In this document: piece after piece, positions 53,238 to 61,596 of the stretch
How positions within the stretch are numbered: the first letter of the stretch is position 1
Layout: every line of letters begins with the position of its first letter
From: Oligoflexia bacterium
GTDB taxonomy: Bacteria; Bdellovibrionota; Bdellovibrionia; JABDDW01
DNA: 64,000 nucleotides
Direction of reading: 5' to 3'
Assembly: GCA_034439615.1 (NCBI GenBank)
Contig: JAWXAT010000008.1
Location: 36,620 to 100,619, forward strand
Made by a program: the position numbers and the translations under genes
The notes under the pieces: model-generated
What the model was told of the DNA's origin: nothing
Seen by the model: only the letters and a program-made list of their open reading frames with translations
The model's database searches: none

Positions 53238-54156
53238 GGAATGGCTTAAAGATATTTTTCTCACTCAGCCGCAACTCGTAACCGGAAAGCGTCTCCCAAG
53301 ATGGCGGCGAATATCAATTGCGGGAGTATCAGTATTTTTTCTTTTGATGATCTCCATGGCTGTTTTTGGCGAGGCAAGCACACAACCTGATTTTAAAAAC
53401 TACCAGGCACTGACGCCTGAAGAAATGAGCAAACATGGAGTGATGGTCTTAAGTGGGAAAGATCGTGAAGCTCTCGAGGCAACTGGTAAACAGCACAAAT
53501 CTTATACCATAGCTGACAGAAACTACTCAGGATCAGGTGCAGATCAGGGACAGGTCATATCTAGGAAAGACCGTGCCCATGGAGAATATGTAATCCCCGC
53601 CGGTAGTCGCGCTGAAGCGGTTCTTGATGGAGACTTAAACTCTGAATTATCTCAGAGCCCTGTTGTGGCTCAGCTCGTATCTGGATTTTCATTCGGCGGT
53701 CGAACTTTACTACCTGCTGGCACTAAATTTCTGGGCCGAGCTGGACAAGGACAAGACTCTGAAAGGGTCGCTGTCACATTTGATCAGATTGTACTTCCAA
53801 ACGGTCATCAAATCTCAGCTGGTGGAATGGCTATAATGCAAGACGGCTCTCCAGGAGTTGTTGGAGATTTTCATTCGAACAAAGGATGGAAGGTTGCAGG
53901 AGCATTAGGCTCAAGCTTTCTCTCAGGTGCCGCATCAGCCTTTCAAACAACTCAAGGTAATGCTTTTGGTATTCAGCAGCCAGAGGGCTCTACGCGAAAT
54001 GCAATTCTTAACGGTGTCGCCCAAACTACGCTCGATCAAGGAAAGCGATTTAGCGAAGAAGCTCAAAACGCCAACGGATACGTAACAGTTCCAAGTGGTA
54101 CACGATTTCAAATCTATATTGAACGTGAGACAGATCTCTCGGGAGCTCTGCAATGA
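53227..54156 (+). CDS. virB10: VirB10/TrbI-like T4SS core protein
   Basis: About 309 residues from the GTG at 53227, chosen for AAGGAGGAGG upstream. The frame reaches back to 53179 inside the previous gene. One membrane helix (about 32-52), a linker and a C-terminal beta-domain with VIPAGSRAEAVLDGDLNS, LLPAGTKFLGRAGQG and ITVPSGTRFQIY-type repeats are the TrbI/VirB10 signature. It bridges both membranes. Confidence 0.85.
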   Translation: MRFKEWLKDIFLTQPQLVTGKRLPRWRRISIAGVSVFFLLMISMAVFGEASTQPDFKNYQALTPEEMSKHGVMVLSGKDREALEATGKQHKSYTIADRNYSGSGADQGQVISRKDRAHGEYVIPAGSRAEAVLDGDLNSELSQSPVVAQLVSGFSFGGRTLLPAGTKFLGRAGQGQDSERVAVTFDQIVLPNGHQISAGGMAIMQDGSPGVVGDFHSNKGWKVAGALGSSFLSGAASAFQTTQGNAFGIQQPEGSTRNAILNGVAQTTLDQGKRFSEEAQNANGYVTVPSGTRFQIYIERETDLSGALQ

Positions 54157-55478
54157 AGTTCTTTAAGAAGGCCACGGAAGGCCTCTATCTTGGCTTAAAC
54201 GAAGTAGAACGCGCTACCTATTTGCCGGATCTCTCTCGCACCATGCACACCCAAATACTTGGCGCTACAGGTGTTGGCAAAACTGAATCAGGCATTTTCC
54301 CTATGATCTTTGATGACCTTCTCACAGGGAGGTCAGTTCTTTTTATTGATCCGAAAGCTGACAGCTCGACAATTCAAACCTTGATTCAGCTCTGCTCCAT
54401 TTCCGGAAGAAGTCAGGATCTCATTCATATCGACTTAGGAGCACTCGACCCGGTTACGGGTTATAACCCCATGAAAGTTGGGTCTCCTTCAGAGCTCAAA
54501 GATAAAATTGTCGGATCAATTTTGTGGACTGAAGAGTTTTATAAGAAAGTATCTGAACGGGTACTATTAAATACCTTTTCGCTTTTCCGAGAAGCTAAGC
54601 TTCAAGTTTCAATCTCAGATGTCTGTCAGTTCTTAAGAGACCCTTCGTCTTTAGAAGCTAGTATTACAGTGGCCTCGCCTGATCTTGCCGAAGAGTATGA
54701 AACACTTCGAGCAATGATTGGCACAAGCCAGAAAAATCTTGAAGGCCTAATGGCCGACCTTGAACTTTGGACTAGAAGCGACATGGGGAAAATCCTCATG
54801 AACCACGAATCTGACTCTGTTCTCGATTGGATTAAGGCTAAAAAAGTTGTTTACGTGAGTCTCAATACTCTAGCTTTTGAAGAGTCCGCCAGACGATTCG
54901 GAAGGCTTATTCTTCAGGATTTAAAAACTGCCGTGCAACGACTTCAGGCGCTTGACACCAATCAAAGGCCTATTGCATCCGTCTACGTTGATGAGTTTGC
55001 CTCAGTCGCATCAAGCGGATTCATTGAATTACTAAATAAGGCGCGAAGTGCAAATGTCCGTCTGACTTTAGCTCATCAAAGCTTAGGAGACTTGACCCAA
55101 GTCTCAGATTCATTTGCAGATCAAATTCTTGATAACACGAATGTTAAAATGATTTTTAGGCTCGACAGTCCTGACACGAGTGACTTTTTCTCCAGACTCA
55201 TTGGTACTCGAAAATCTGAAAAGAAAACGGTTCAGATTTCTGGCAACGGCATTTTAGGTGCGTCCCAAACAGGAATGGGAACCAGCAGAGATACTGAGGA
55301 ATTTATTTTCTCGCCTAATGAGTTCCGCAGGCTCGCTCGAGGTGAAGCGCTTGTACTCACAAAAATTCCGTTTTCAGTTTCAAAAGTTAGACTTCAAGGG
55401 ATTTCAAAACGCATTGAAGCGTATGAAGAAAACGAATCAAAAAGGAGGATGAGATGGCCAGGGTTTTCAAAAGGTTAG
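54153..55478 (+). CDS. virD4: VirD4/TraG-type coupling protein
   Basis: 441 residues. Walker A GATGVGKT at 37-44, DPKADSST and a Walker B-like VYVDEFASVAS, then HQSLGDLTQVSDSFADQILDN, are the T4CP pattern. It delivers the relaxase-DNA complex to the channel. It is shorter than typical VirD4 and lacks an N-terminal membrane segment, so it may rely on VirB10 for membrane contact. It overlaps VirB10 by 4 bp and the lipoprotein gene by 25 bp. Confidence 0.88.
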   Translation: MKFFKKATEGLYLGLNEVERATYLPDLSRTMHTQILGATGVGKTESGIFPMIFDDLLTGRSVLFIDPKADSSTIQTLIQLCSISGRSQDLIHIDLGALDPVTGYNPMKVGSPSELKDKIVGSILWTEEFYKKVSERVLLNTFSLFREAKLQVSISDVCQFLRDPSSLEASITVASPDLAEEYETLRAMIGTSQKNLEGLMADLELWTRSDMGKILMNHESDSVLDWIKAKKVVYVSLNTLAFEESARRFGRLILQDLKTAVQRLQALDTNQRPIASVYVDEFASVASSGFIELLNKARSANVRLTLAHQSLGDLTQVSDSFADQILDNTNVKMIFRLDSPDTSDFFSRLIGTRKSEKKTVQISGNGILGASQTGMGTSRDTEEFIFSPNEFRRLARGEALVLTKIPFSVSKVRLQGISKRIEAYEENESKRRMRWPGFSKG

Positions 55479-55906
55479 TTTGCTTGGGATTGGTCAGTGT
55501 GACCATTTCCGGTTGCTCAACAATTGGTAAGTCTACCGCAACAGGGGCTGGCGTTGGAGGTTTGGCAGGTGGAATCGCAGGAAGTTTTATTCCAGGCGAT
55601 GAATCTTCAAAACCTAGAAACGTCATTATTGGTGCGGCTGCTGGTGCAACAATAGGCGCATTGAGCGGCGCGCTTATTCATAAATCCATGGAGGATAAAG
55701 AGCGCGAAGCATTCGCAAAAGGGCAAGTTGCTGGCAAAAGCAGTTCTTCTCGCGGGACTACTGTTGCCTCAGGTAATAGTTCAGGCAGTCGCAAGTACGT
55801 TCCACCGAAGATTGAACGCAGATGGGTCGAAGATGAAATTCGGGGCAATGTTTTAGTTGAAGCTCACTATGAACAAGTGATCGTCGAAGAAGGACACTGG
55901 GAGTAA
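55454..55906 (+). CDS. Glycine-zipper lipoprotein, VirB7/TraV-like role
   Basis: 150 residues. The lipobox is ISGC (Cys21). A glycine-rich region at about 30-80 (GAGVGGLAGGIAGSF, then IGAAAGATIGALSGALI) is a 2TM glycine zipper. A Ser-rich linker and a charged C-terminal domain follow. Operon position suggests it is the outer-membrane lipoprotein of the core complex. Overlap with virD4 supports co-translation. Confidence 0.72.
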   Translation: MARVFKRLVCLGLVSVTISGCSTIGKSTATGAGVGGLAGGIAGSFIPGDESSKPRNVIIGAAAGATIGALSGALIHKSMEDKEREAFAKGQVAGKSSSSRGTTVASGNSSGSRKYVPPKIERRWVEDEIRGNVLVEAHYEQVIVEEGHWE

Positions 55907-56746
55907 ATGATGAATAAAACAGGACGCATTTATCTTCAGCAAACAGATCGCGAGTTTTTAGAAATGTGCTGCCATTTTGGATATCTAACGGCCAACCACT
56001 TTGCAGAGTGGATCTACAAAGGGACAATCCCTAATGCGAGAAGAAGACTACTGATGCTTTGTAAGGCAGGATACCTTCGCTTCGTTAGCCGTCGAGAAGA
56101 GGCCGGTCTTAAAAAAGTATACATTCCAAATCTCGAGAAACTTGTCGGAATTGTAGAAGACCAGGAACTTGAGAGAGGTAAATTGAGCTGCCAATCAAAG
56201 CCATGGTTTAGGTCTTTGAGTCGGCATGAGGATATAGTTCGTGATTGGGCAATCAGACTGCAAAAGGCTTTTCCAGAAGCTGATGTGGATCTGGATTTCA
56301 TGTATTTGAAATCATCCGAAAATTCAAATAAGGTAGATCCACGTGCCTGCAGCTTGTTCCCAGATATTACACTTCGCAGATGGGGAAAGCCTGACATTGC
56401 ATTTGAAGTAGAGCTAAGTAGGAAATGTTCGAGCCGTTACTTAAGAAAACTATTAAGTCTTTTGGCTTCTCCAAATAGGCCTACAGTCTATCTCGTTGAA
56501 GATTCCTCGGTATTTGCCGCAGTTCATAAGCAAATTGACATCGCTCGCCAAATTCTCAAGCGGAGAAACCAACAAACGAAGTCTGAAGTGTTACTTATAC
56601 TCTGTAGCACGGTTCAAGGTGATGGAAAACTCGCTCAGCTCGTCGAAAAAATTGAATCCGGAAAGTGCGCTTCTGAGTGCGCTACTATTGAACGCACCAA
56701 AGAGCGCACTTTAAAAGATAAAGAGAATTTAGAGATGATTAGTTAA
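55907..56746 (+). CDS. Replication-relaxation (Replic_Relax) family protein, possible relaxase
   Basis: 279 residues. The N-terminal winged-helix-like part (QQTDREFLEMCCHFGYLTANHFAEWI) and the central segment FPDITLRRWGKPDIAFEVELSRK fit the plasmid Replic_Relax family. The latter resembles a PD-(D/E)XK nuclease core (Asp, then Glu-x-Glu and Lys). Family members are reported to act in plasmid DNA relaxation and replication. It lies just left of the 115-bp nested inverted repeat and could process it, which is inference. No HUH relaxase is present elsewhere. Confidence 0.6.
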   Translation: MMNKTGRIYLQQTDREFLEMCCHFGYLTANHFAEWIYKGTIPNARRRLLMLCKAGYLRFVSRREEAGLKKVYIPNLEKLVGIVEDQELERGKLSCQSKPWFRSLSRHEDIVRDWAIRLQKAFPEADVDLDFMYLKSSENSNKVDPRACSLFPDITLRRWGKPDIAFEVELSRKCSSRYLRKLLSLLASPNRPTVYLVEDSSVFAAVHKQIDIARQILKRRNQQTKSEVLLILCSTVQGDGKLAQLVEKIESGKCASECATIERTKERTLKDKENLEMIS

Positions 56747-56761
56747 AACAGTTATTTAAGC

Positions 56762-56876
56762 TCGCCCGCGCACTCAGGCGGCACTCCTTTAATGCTCACT
56801 GACCACCCCCTCTCTACGTAAACTTCGAGAGAAGGTGGTCAGTGAGCGGAGTAGCAAGCCAGAAGTGCACGGGCGA
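56762..56876. repeat. 115-bp nested inverted repeat, candidate oriT
   Basis: The outer arms TCGCCCGCGCAC (56762-56773) and GTGCACGGGCGA (56865-56876) match at 11 of 12 positions. The inner arms GCTCACTGACCACC (56794-56807) and GGTGGTCAGTGAGC (56834-56847) match perfectly over 14 bp. A smaller TCTCT/AGAGA stem (56811-56815, 56828-56832) sits at the tip. It lies between the Replic_Relax gene and the gene for a basic accessory protein, as expected for an origin of transfer. Confidence 0.6.
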
Positions 56877-56897
56877 AAAATAAGAAGGAGAATTTCA

Positions 56898-57296
56898 ATG
56901 AGTGAAGTTAAAGAAAAAAAAGAAAAGACAAAGATAAAAACAGAAAAAGCAAAACAATGGAAGGTCGGGATTACTGAACAGGGTTGGAAGATACTTGAGA
57001 AATTTGTAGTAGATGTAAATAAGACGTCAAAAAGAAAGATCAGGGTTCCAGAGGTCTTGGAATTCGCTGTTGAGAAATTGGTCGTGCGGGACATTCCCAA
57101 AGTCCAAGAGCGTTCTTATACGGCCGACGATAAAATGGAAGTCATGTTTGACGAATACAATGCCCGAAATCCGGAAAAGCCAATGAGCCGAGATGAGTTT
57201 AAGGCCGCAATGATTACGGCATTCGAAAAGCAGGTATTAAGCAAACTGGCAAAGGCCCAAAAGCTTGAACTTGATGTTCAGCCGGCGGATGAATAA
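56898..57296 (+). CDS. Small basic protein next to the candidate oriT
   Basis: 132 residues from the ATG at 56898, chosen for AAGAAGGAG. A frame back to 56835 lies inside the hairpin. The N-terminus is Lys/Glu-rich, and then a compact segment (VGITEQGWKILEKFVVDVNKTSKRKIRVPEV) may be a ribbon-helix-helix-like DNA-binding part. It could be a relaxosome accessory protein. No family is certain. Confidence 0.5.
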   Translation: MSEVKEKKEKTKIKTEKAKQWKVGITEQGWKILEKFVVDVNKTSKRKIRVPEVLEFAVEKLVVRDIPKVQERSYTADDKMEVMFDEYNARNPEKPMSRDEFKAAMITAFEKQVLSKLAKAQKLELDVQPADE

Positions 57297-57362
57297 GTCG
57301 TAATTTCAACGGGTTATATCTGAATAAACCTGTGCTATAAATAGTAAGAACTGGAGAGTCAT

Positions 57363-57551
57363 ATGGATACAAAGAAATATAAGACACCTCAAAAAAATGC
57401 CGGCACTCGTTTAAGGGAGCTTTCCAAGAAACGACGTGAAAGCATCAAGCCTTCAAAAGAGTTTCTGGAGATATTTGAGAAGCCCGCTAAAGATGAAGAG
57501 GAAAACAAGAAGTCGGCAAGGCCAAGTCAAGACCGTGATGCTGAGGTCTAA
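57363..57551 (+). CDS. Small charged protein, possible antitoxin
   Basis: 62 residues, very rich in Lys, Arg and Glu, predicted helical and partly disordered. It lies 2 bp before a PIN-domain gene on the same strand. This is the usual place and size for the antitoxin of a PIN toxin pair. No DNA-binding fold is visible, so the call rests on context. Confidence 0.5.
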   Translation: MDTKKYKTPQKNAGTRLRELSKKRRESIKPSKEFLEIFEKPAKDEEENKKSARPSQDRDAEV

Positions 57552-57553
57552 AC

Positions 57554-58303
57554 ATGGCATCTCGCATCTGGCACTTTAACGATATTTCTACGCTATCCTC
57601 CAAATACCCAGCTATCAAACAAGGCTGTTTGGTTGATACCAGCATACTTTTCGCCGCAACTTATGATCCTGATAAGTTCAATACAGACGCTGTCCAACTC
57701 TTTGATTATCTTGCGGAGCTACAAATCCCGCTATTTGCTAATGTAAACATTCGCGCTGAATTTCTTGATCAGCATCGAAGGGTCATGATCCCTGAAGGGT
57801 TGGCTTCGATGTTTGTCGAAGGCGGGAGCAAACTCGACCGGCCGCTTTACTTGAAATTGCAAAGTATAAACACCTCAATGGCTGAGGCTCGTAGAACGGG
57901 CGAAGCCTTTAAGTTCAATGAAGACCAAATCAAAAGGTGGCGCGAAGTTATACGACAATATTCACCTGGTCGGATTGATGGCTGGGAATATTTTTGCACA
58001 CAATTCCTCAAGGGTTACATTGAACCAATTTGGGATGAAGCTGAAGAGGATCTCGGAATTCAATTTCTGTCCGTTAGAGAAGAAGATAAAGACGACTGGC
58101 TTCAGACAGAATTGAAGTGGGATGATGTTGCATCTTTGGTAGGCCGCTTTGGCTTTGGTTCATTTGACGCGATGATTGTGAACTTATTTGTGAACTCCAA
58201 GTTTGCAGCTATAATTACTGCTGACCGCGAGATTGCCTATGCAATTGAAAGTCTCGGACTAGAAGATAAATTTGCGATCATCCCGAAAGGACTATCGATT
58301 TAA
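57554..58303 (+). CDS. PIN-domain-like protein, probable toxin
   Basis: 249 residues. A PIN-like arrangement of acidic residues is present: Asp28 (CLVDTSILFAA), Glu69 (NIRAEFLDQ), Asp205 (FGSFDAMIVNL) and Asp224 (IITADREIAYA). PIN proteins cleave RNA. It is larger than the common VapC toxins, with an inserted helical part at about 75-190. It pairs with the small charged protein upstream and may stabilise the element. Confidence 0.65.
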   Translation: MASRIWHFNDISTLSSKYPAIKQGCLVDTSILFAATYDPDKFNTDAVQLFDYLAELQIPLFANVNIRAEFLDQHRRVMIPEGLASMFVEGGSKLDRPLYLKLQSINTSMAEARRTGEAFKFNEDQIKRWREVIRQYSPGRIDGWEYFCTQFLKGYIEPIWDEAEEDLGIQFLSVREEDKDDWLQTELKWDDVASLVGRFGFGSFDAMIVNLFVNSKFAAIITADREIAYAIESLGLEDKFAIIPKGLSI

Positions 58304-58440
58304 TAAAACGCTGCGTACGGAAGAACCGTCAGCGCCCTTACAATAATAACCTGTCTTTACGTTATGTGGAATAACCCGACGTTAAAGGCTTCCCCCGCCC
58401 ACCGCTCCTGTTGAGCGTTATGGCGTACACGGAGGTCGAC
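58304..58440. other. Intergenic region upstream of xis-int
   Basis: The 137-bp spacer carries small inverted repeats such as ACGG/CCGT near 58318-58330 and CGCTC/GAGCG near 58403-58417. The RBS GGAGG precedes the xis start. No consensus promoter is obvious. The excisionase and integrase promoter is probably here. Confidence 0.4.
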
Positions 58441-58680
58441 ATGCGTCGGGATTTTCGGTATAACGATCCTGCAAACAGTGCACAAAGCACAGAGCTCTTT
58501 CACAACGAAATAGAACGAGAGTGGCTAACGACGGAAGAGGCTGCTTACCTTCTCTCGATCTCTGCCAATGCACTTAGAATTATGGTTCATAGAAATCAAA
58601 TTCGAGTTTTTCGCTTTGGGAGAAGATTGAGATTTAAGGCTGACGATTGCCGAGCTCTAGTCCTTGAGAAAGGAGTCTAG
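58441..58680 (+). CDS. xis: Excisionase-like HTH protein
   Basis: 79 residues from the ATG at 58441, behind GGAGG. Other in-frame starts at 58411 and 58420 lack an RBS. The MerR/Xis-type motif WLTTEEAAYLLSISANALRIMVHRNQIRVFRFGRRLRF binds DNA and is the standard pattern for excisionases encoded before integrases. It lies 4 bp before int. It would bias recombination toward excision. Confidence 0.8.
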   Translation: MRRDFRYNDPANSAQSTELFHNEIEREWLTTEEAAYLLSISANALRIMVHRNQIRVFRFGRRLRFKADDCRALVLEKGV

Positions 58681-58684
58681 AACA

Positions 58685-59797
58685 ATGGCGATTCGCACCT
58701 ATGAAGAGAATGGTAAGAAGCTTTATGAGGTCTACGTTAACGGAATAGATGCTAGTGGAGTTCGAATCCAACGGAAACGCAGGGGTATTGATACCTTAAG
58801 AAAAGCGCAGTCCATTGAATTTGAACTTAAGCGCGAGCTCGCAGTTTCGCGCGATGAGAAAAAAGCCCATTTGTGGCCCGACTGGTTTGATGTCTGCATG
58901 ACTCGTATGAAGTACGATTGCAGACCCTCAACAATTATCAACTACACGTTGACGGTCGGAAAATGGGCTCATCCTCAGTGGAAGAATTTAGAACTTGGAG
59001 CCATTACAAAAGCTCAAGTCTATGAACTTGTCTTTGAGCAAAGCCCTGGGCTTAAAACGCCTAACGCCAAAAAAAACCTTCTCAAAATGGTGAAAAGGAT
59101 TTTTCAAATGGCGATAGAGGAAGGAATTCTTGATCGCAATCCCTGCATAGGAATTACGATTAAAATTCCAGAGCTTGATCAGAAGGTTCTAACAAACGCA
59201 GAGGCTGAGATTTTTCTCAAAGAAGCAAAAGCTGTAAACCACAGATTTTATCCAATCTGGGTTATGGCGCTTCTCACTGGGTTACGCTCAGGAGAAATGT
59301 ACGCCCTTCGATGGACGGACATTGATTTTGATGCGCGACTTATTTCTATAACGAGACAATGGACCTCAAAAGGCGGGTTTGGCCCAACAAAGTCGAGACT
59401 CAATCGTGTCGTACCTGTATCTGAGGATCTGCTGAAGTTTTTAAAAGAACTAAAACTTCAAAGAGCCAGTGAAGATGAATTTGTTCTCCCCCACTTAAGA
59501 GAGTGGACTGATGGAGAGCAAGCAAGGGTCACACGAGATTTTTGTGCGGCAGTTGGAGTTACACCTGTTAAGTTCCACGATCTCAGGGCTACTTTTATAA
59601 CTAACTTACTGGCACGCGGAGAGTCCCTTGCCAGGGTTATGTCCGTTGTTGGACATAACGAGCTTAAGACCACAAACGGCTACCTTCGTAGGGCTGGTGT
59701 TGAGGTGGTAGGAGCTACCGAAAAGTTAGGGTATAAACTACCTGTTGAGAACGCGGGAGCGAAGGTTCTGAGCATTATAAAAGGCTCAGAGTCATGA
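58685..59797 (+). CDS. int: Tyrosine integrase
   Basis: 370 residues from the ATG at 58685, with AAAGGAG upstream. An upstream in-frame start has no RBS. The N-terminal arm-binding-like segment is followed by a core-binding domain and the catalytic domain with Arg201 (TGLRSGE), Lys236, His298 and Arg301 (FHDLRATF), His324 and nucleophile Tyr333 (GHNELKTTNGYLR). All five catalytic positions are intact. It ends 84 bp before attR, so this integrase probably catalyses insertion into tRNA-Asp. Confidence 0.93.
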   Translation: MAIRTYEENGKKLYEVYVNGIDASGVRIQRKRRGIDTLRKAQSIEFELKRELAVSRDEKKAHLWPDWFDVCMTRMKYDCRPSTIINYTLTVGKWAHPQWKNLELGAITKAQVYELVFEQSPGLKTPNAKKNLLKMVKRIFQMAIEEGILDRNPCIGITIKIPELDQKVLTNAEAEIFLKEAKAVNHRFYPIWVMALLTGLRSGEMYALRWTDIDFDARLISITRQWTSKGGFGPTKSRLNRVVPVSEDLLKFLKELKLQRASEDEFVLPHLREWTDGEQARVTRDFCAAVGVTPVKFHDLRATFITNLLARGESLARVMSVVGHNELKTTNGYLRRAGVEVVGATEKLGYKLPVENAGAKVLSIIKGSES

Positions 59798-59810
59798 TTT
59801 CCGGTGACAT

Positions 59811-59836
59811 GCTTCTTTTGGCTTCTTATGCTTCTT
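59811..59836 (+). repeat. Right triple GCTTCTT repeat, probable integrase arm sites
   Basis: GCTTCTT at 59811, 59821 and 59830, same orientation as the left set, 46-71 bp inside attR. Spacings are 10 and 9 bp. Together with the left set they flank the core in the circular form. Confidence 0.6.
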
Positions 59837-59868
59837 TTTGAAGTTGCAAAATGAATAATTACGCGAGG

Positions 59869-61359
59869 TTAAGTAAATTTACGTACACCCCGCCATTTAT
59901 CTAAATCAGTTACATTTGCAAACATAGAAAACGGTTTTTTGAAGTCATATCGCAGACTTCCGTTTTCTATTCGTGGGTTCGATAGTACCAAATTCACTAA
60001 TTCTCGTTTTTCATCAACAGTCATTGTCTTGAATAATGTTGGTGCTTGTCTGGCAAGTTCCATAAGCTGAACACCTTTATCAACGTAAGCTGCATTGGCT
60101 GTGCGAAGCGAAGCTATTTGAGACTCAACTTGAATAAGTTCTTTATTCAGGCGTTCATTTTGTAAAGACCAAAAATCAGTATCTATCTGGCCTTCTAATT
60201 TATCTTCATAGGTTTTGTTAATTTTATTTTGAACAGTTCGATAACGCCCCTCAAGTATTTGCAACTGCGATTGATGATATTCACGTTCTTGCTTGTGACT
60301 ATCGAGTAGTGCTTGTTTTGTCCATTCAATGATGTGCTCAGGAATTTCAATTTGCGACAGTGCTTCACTAATCCAGGTATCAATTTTTTCTTGTCGAACG
60401 TAAGTTATGTCATTGCATTTATCTTTGCCAGAAGCGCAGTGATAATAAACATATTTCAGACCTGATTTTTTTCTTTTCTCTTGCGCCGTGATTGAACAGC
60501 CGCAGTGACCACATGTCATCGTATTAGTGAAAGCGAAATTGAACTTAGTAAGTTTAGAACGTTTAACAAAACCCATTTGAATTTGCACCCGATCAAAAAG
60601 TTCTTTTGAAACTAAGGGCTGATGCTTACCTTTGTAAAGTATGCCTTTCCATATGAAATCTCCGCTGTAAATTGGGTTCGATAGCACTCTTTGCATTTGG
60701 CTTTTACTGAGTTCGGATTTGGATCTGCTTGATCGTAAGCCTTCATTGAAAAGAAGTCGTTTTAGTTTTGAGAGTGAAAATTCCCCTTTGGAGGCTAAAT
60801 CGAAAGCTCTGGCTATGATTGCAGCTTGTTTTGTATCTGGTTCAATCGTATGGTGTTGTCTATTATTCGCGTAGCCCAACGGAGCGCATGAAGGCCACAA
60901 TCCCTGCGAGGCTTTCTGATTCATGCCTTTCTGTACTTCTTCTGACAAATTATCAGAATAGTTTTTTGCCATCAGAACTTTTATTCCATGAATTAACTTT
61001 TGATGTGATTTTGATTCTTTGGATAAAATTTCATTTTCTTTTGCTAAATGAATCGAAAGATGCGGCCAATCGGTTGGGTCTAATAGGTTATAATCTTTTA
61101 GATTACGATACAGTCGATCAGTTTTCTCAACAAGCAAGTGTTGAATTTCTGTATTTTCATTTAGAAATTTTATCATTGCTTTGAACTGAGTTCGTCCTGC
61201 AGATTTAGCCGACTCGGATTCCTCAAATATTTTAACAACAGAAAAGCCGCGCTGTATTGCATATTCATTCAAATACTTTTTTTGAGCGGGAATTGAAAAT
61301 CCTTCCCGATCTTGTTCTTTCGATGAAACTCTAACATAAATAACTGCTTTATTTTTCAT
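59869..61359 (-). CDS. Large serine recombinase
   Basis: 496 residues. The N-terminal catalytic domain has YVRVSSKEQ with the nucleophile at Ser12. The following recombinase domain and zinc-ribbon-like CGHCGCSIT...YYHCASGKDKC are typical, and a coiled coil ends the protein. It would insert or excise the element to its right. The last three residues KFT and the stop come from the ICE. Without the ICE the frame would run into tRNA-Asp antisense and end DSNPWPSA. Loss of activity is not expected from this change, but it is untested. Confidence 0.9.
   Translation of the reverse strand: MKNKAVIYVRVSSKEQDREGFSIPAQKKYLNEYAIQRGFSVVKIFEESESAKSAGRTQFKAMIKFLNENTEIQHLLVEKTDRLYRNLKDYNLLDPTDWPHLSIHLAKENEILSKESKSHQKLIHGIKVLMAKNYSDNLSEEVQKGMNQKASQGLWPSCAPLGYANNRQHHTIEPDTKQAAIIARAFDLASKGEFSLSKLKRLLFNEGLRSSRSKSELSKSQMQRVLSNPIYSGDFIWKGILYKGKHQPLVSKELFDRVQIQMGFVKRSKLTKFNFAFTNTMTCGHCGCSITAQEKRKKSGLKYVYYHCASGKDKCNDITYVRQEKIDTWISEALSQIEIPEHIIEWTKQALLDSHKQEREYHQSQLQILEGRYRTVQNKINKTYEDKLEGQIDTDFWSLQNERLNKELIQVESQIASLRTANAAYVDKGVQLMELARQAPTLFKTMTVDEKRELVNLVLSNPRIENGSLRYDFKKPFSMFANVTDLDKWRGVRKFT
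59882..59898 (+). repeat. attR, 17-bp direct repeat
   Basis: CGTACACCCCGCCATTT, identical to attL. It overlaps codons for the C-terminal KWRGVR of the serine recombinase gene that runs on the opposite strand. Confidence 0.9.
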
Positions 61360-61570
61360 TAAGATTTAATGTCTCGCTTCCCAAATCATTTATTAAAAAA
61401 AGTCTATAGTTGTTGATCGGATGACGAATGCATTTAATTTGCCCAGTGGATGCCCATCGACGAATTGTGTCTGGATGTGCTGACATTTTTTTAGCAACGG
61501 CTTTCACAGTTAACCATTGATCTGCAAATTTCATAATCTCACCTAATGTTACTTTTTCTGTTTTATTCAT
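61349..61570 (-). CDS. MerR/Xis-like HTH protein
   Basis: 73 residues. The motif LTVKAVAKKMSAHPDTIRRWASTGQIKCIRH is an excisionase/MerR-type HTH. Start at 61570 with AAAGGA 8 bp upstream. A later Met is possible. It overlaps the serine recombinase start by 11 bp, so it probably controls direction of recombination or expression. Confidence 0.72.
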   Translation of the reverse strand: MNKTEKVTLGEIMKFADQWLTVKAVAKKMSAHPDTIRRWASTGQIKCIRHPINNYRLFLINDLGSETLNLNEK

Positions 61571-61596
61571 AGCTTATGTCCTTTCAAAAAACGAAC

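Larger units (their letters stand above)
28291..59898. mobile_element. Integrative conjugative element in tRNA-Asp
   Basis: A 17-bp direct repeat bounds about 31.6 kb. The region carries a defence island at the left and a type IV secretion operon, coupling protein, excisionase and tyrosine integrase at the right, with the integrase gene ending 84 bp before attR. Triple GCTTCTT repeats lie inside both ends. This layout defines an ICE. Whether it still moves is unknown because no standard HUH relaxase is seen. Cargo includes type I restriction, CBASS, a truncated TIR gene, a GHKL/STAS-like pair and a PIN toxin-like pair. Confidence 0.88.

Noticed and set aside
56835..56897. Longer start for the 132-residue protein
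   Set aside because: It would begin inside the hairpin and lacks an RBS; the ATG at 56898 has AAGAAGGAG upstream.
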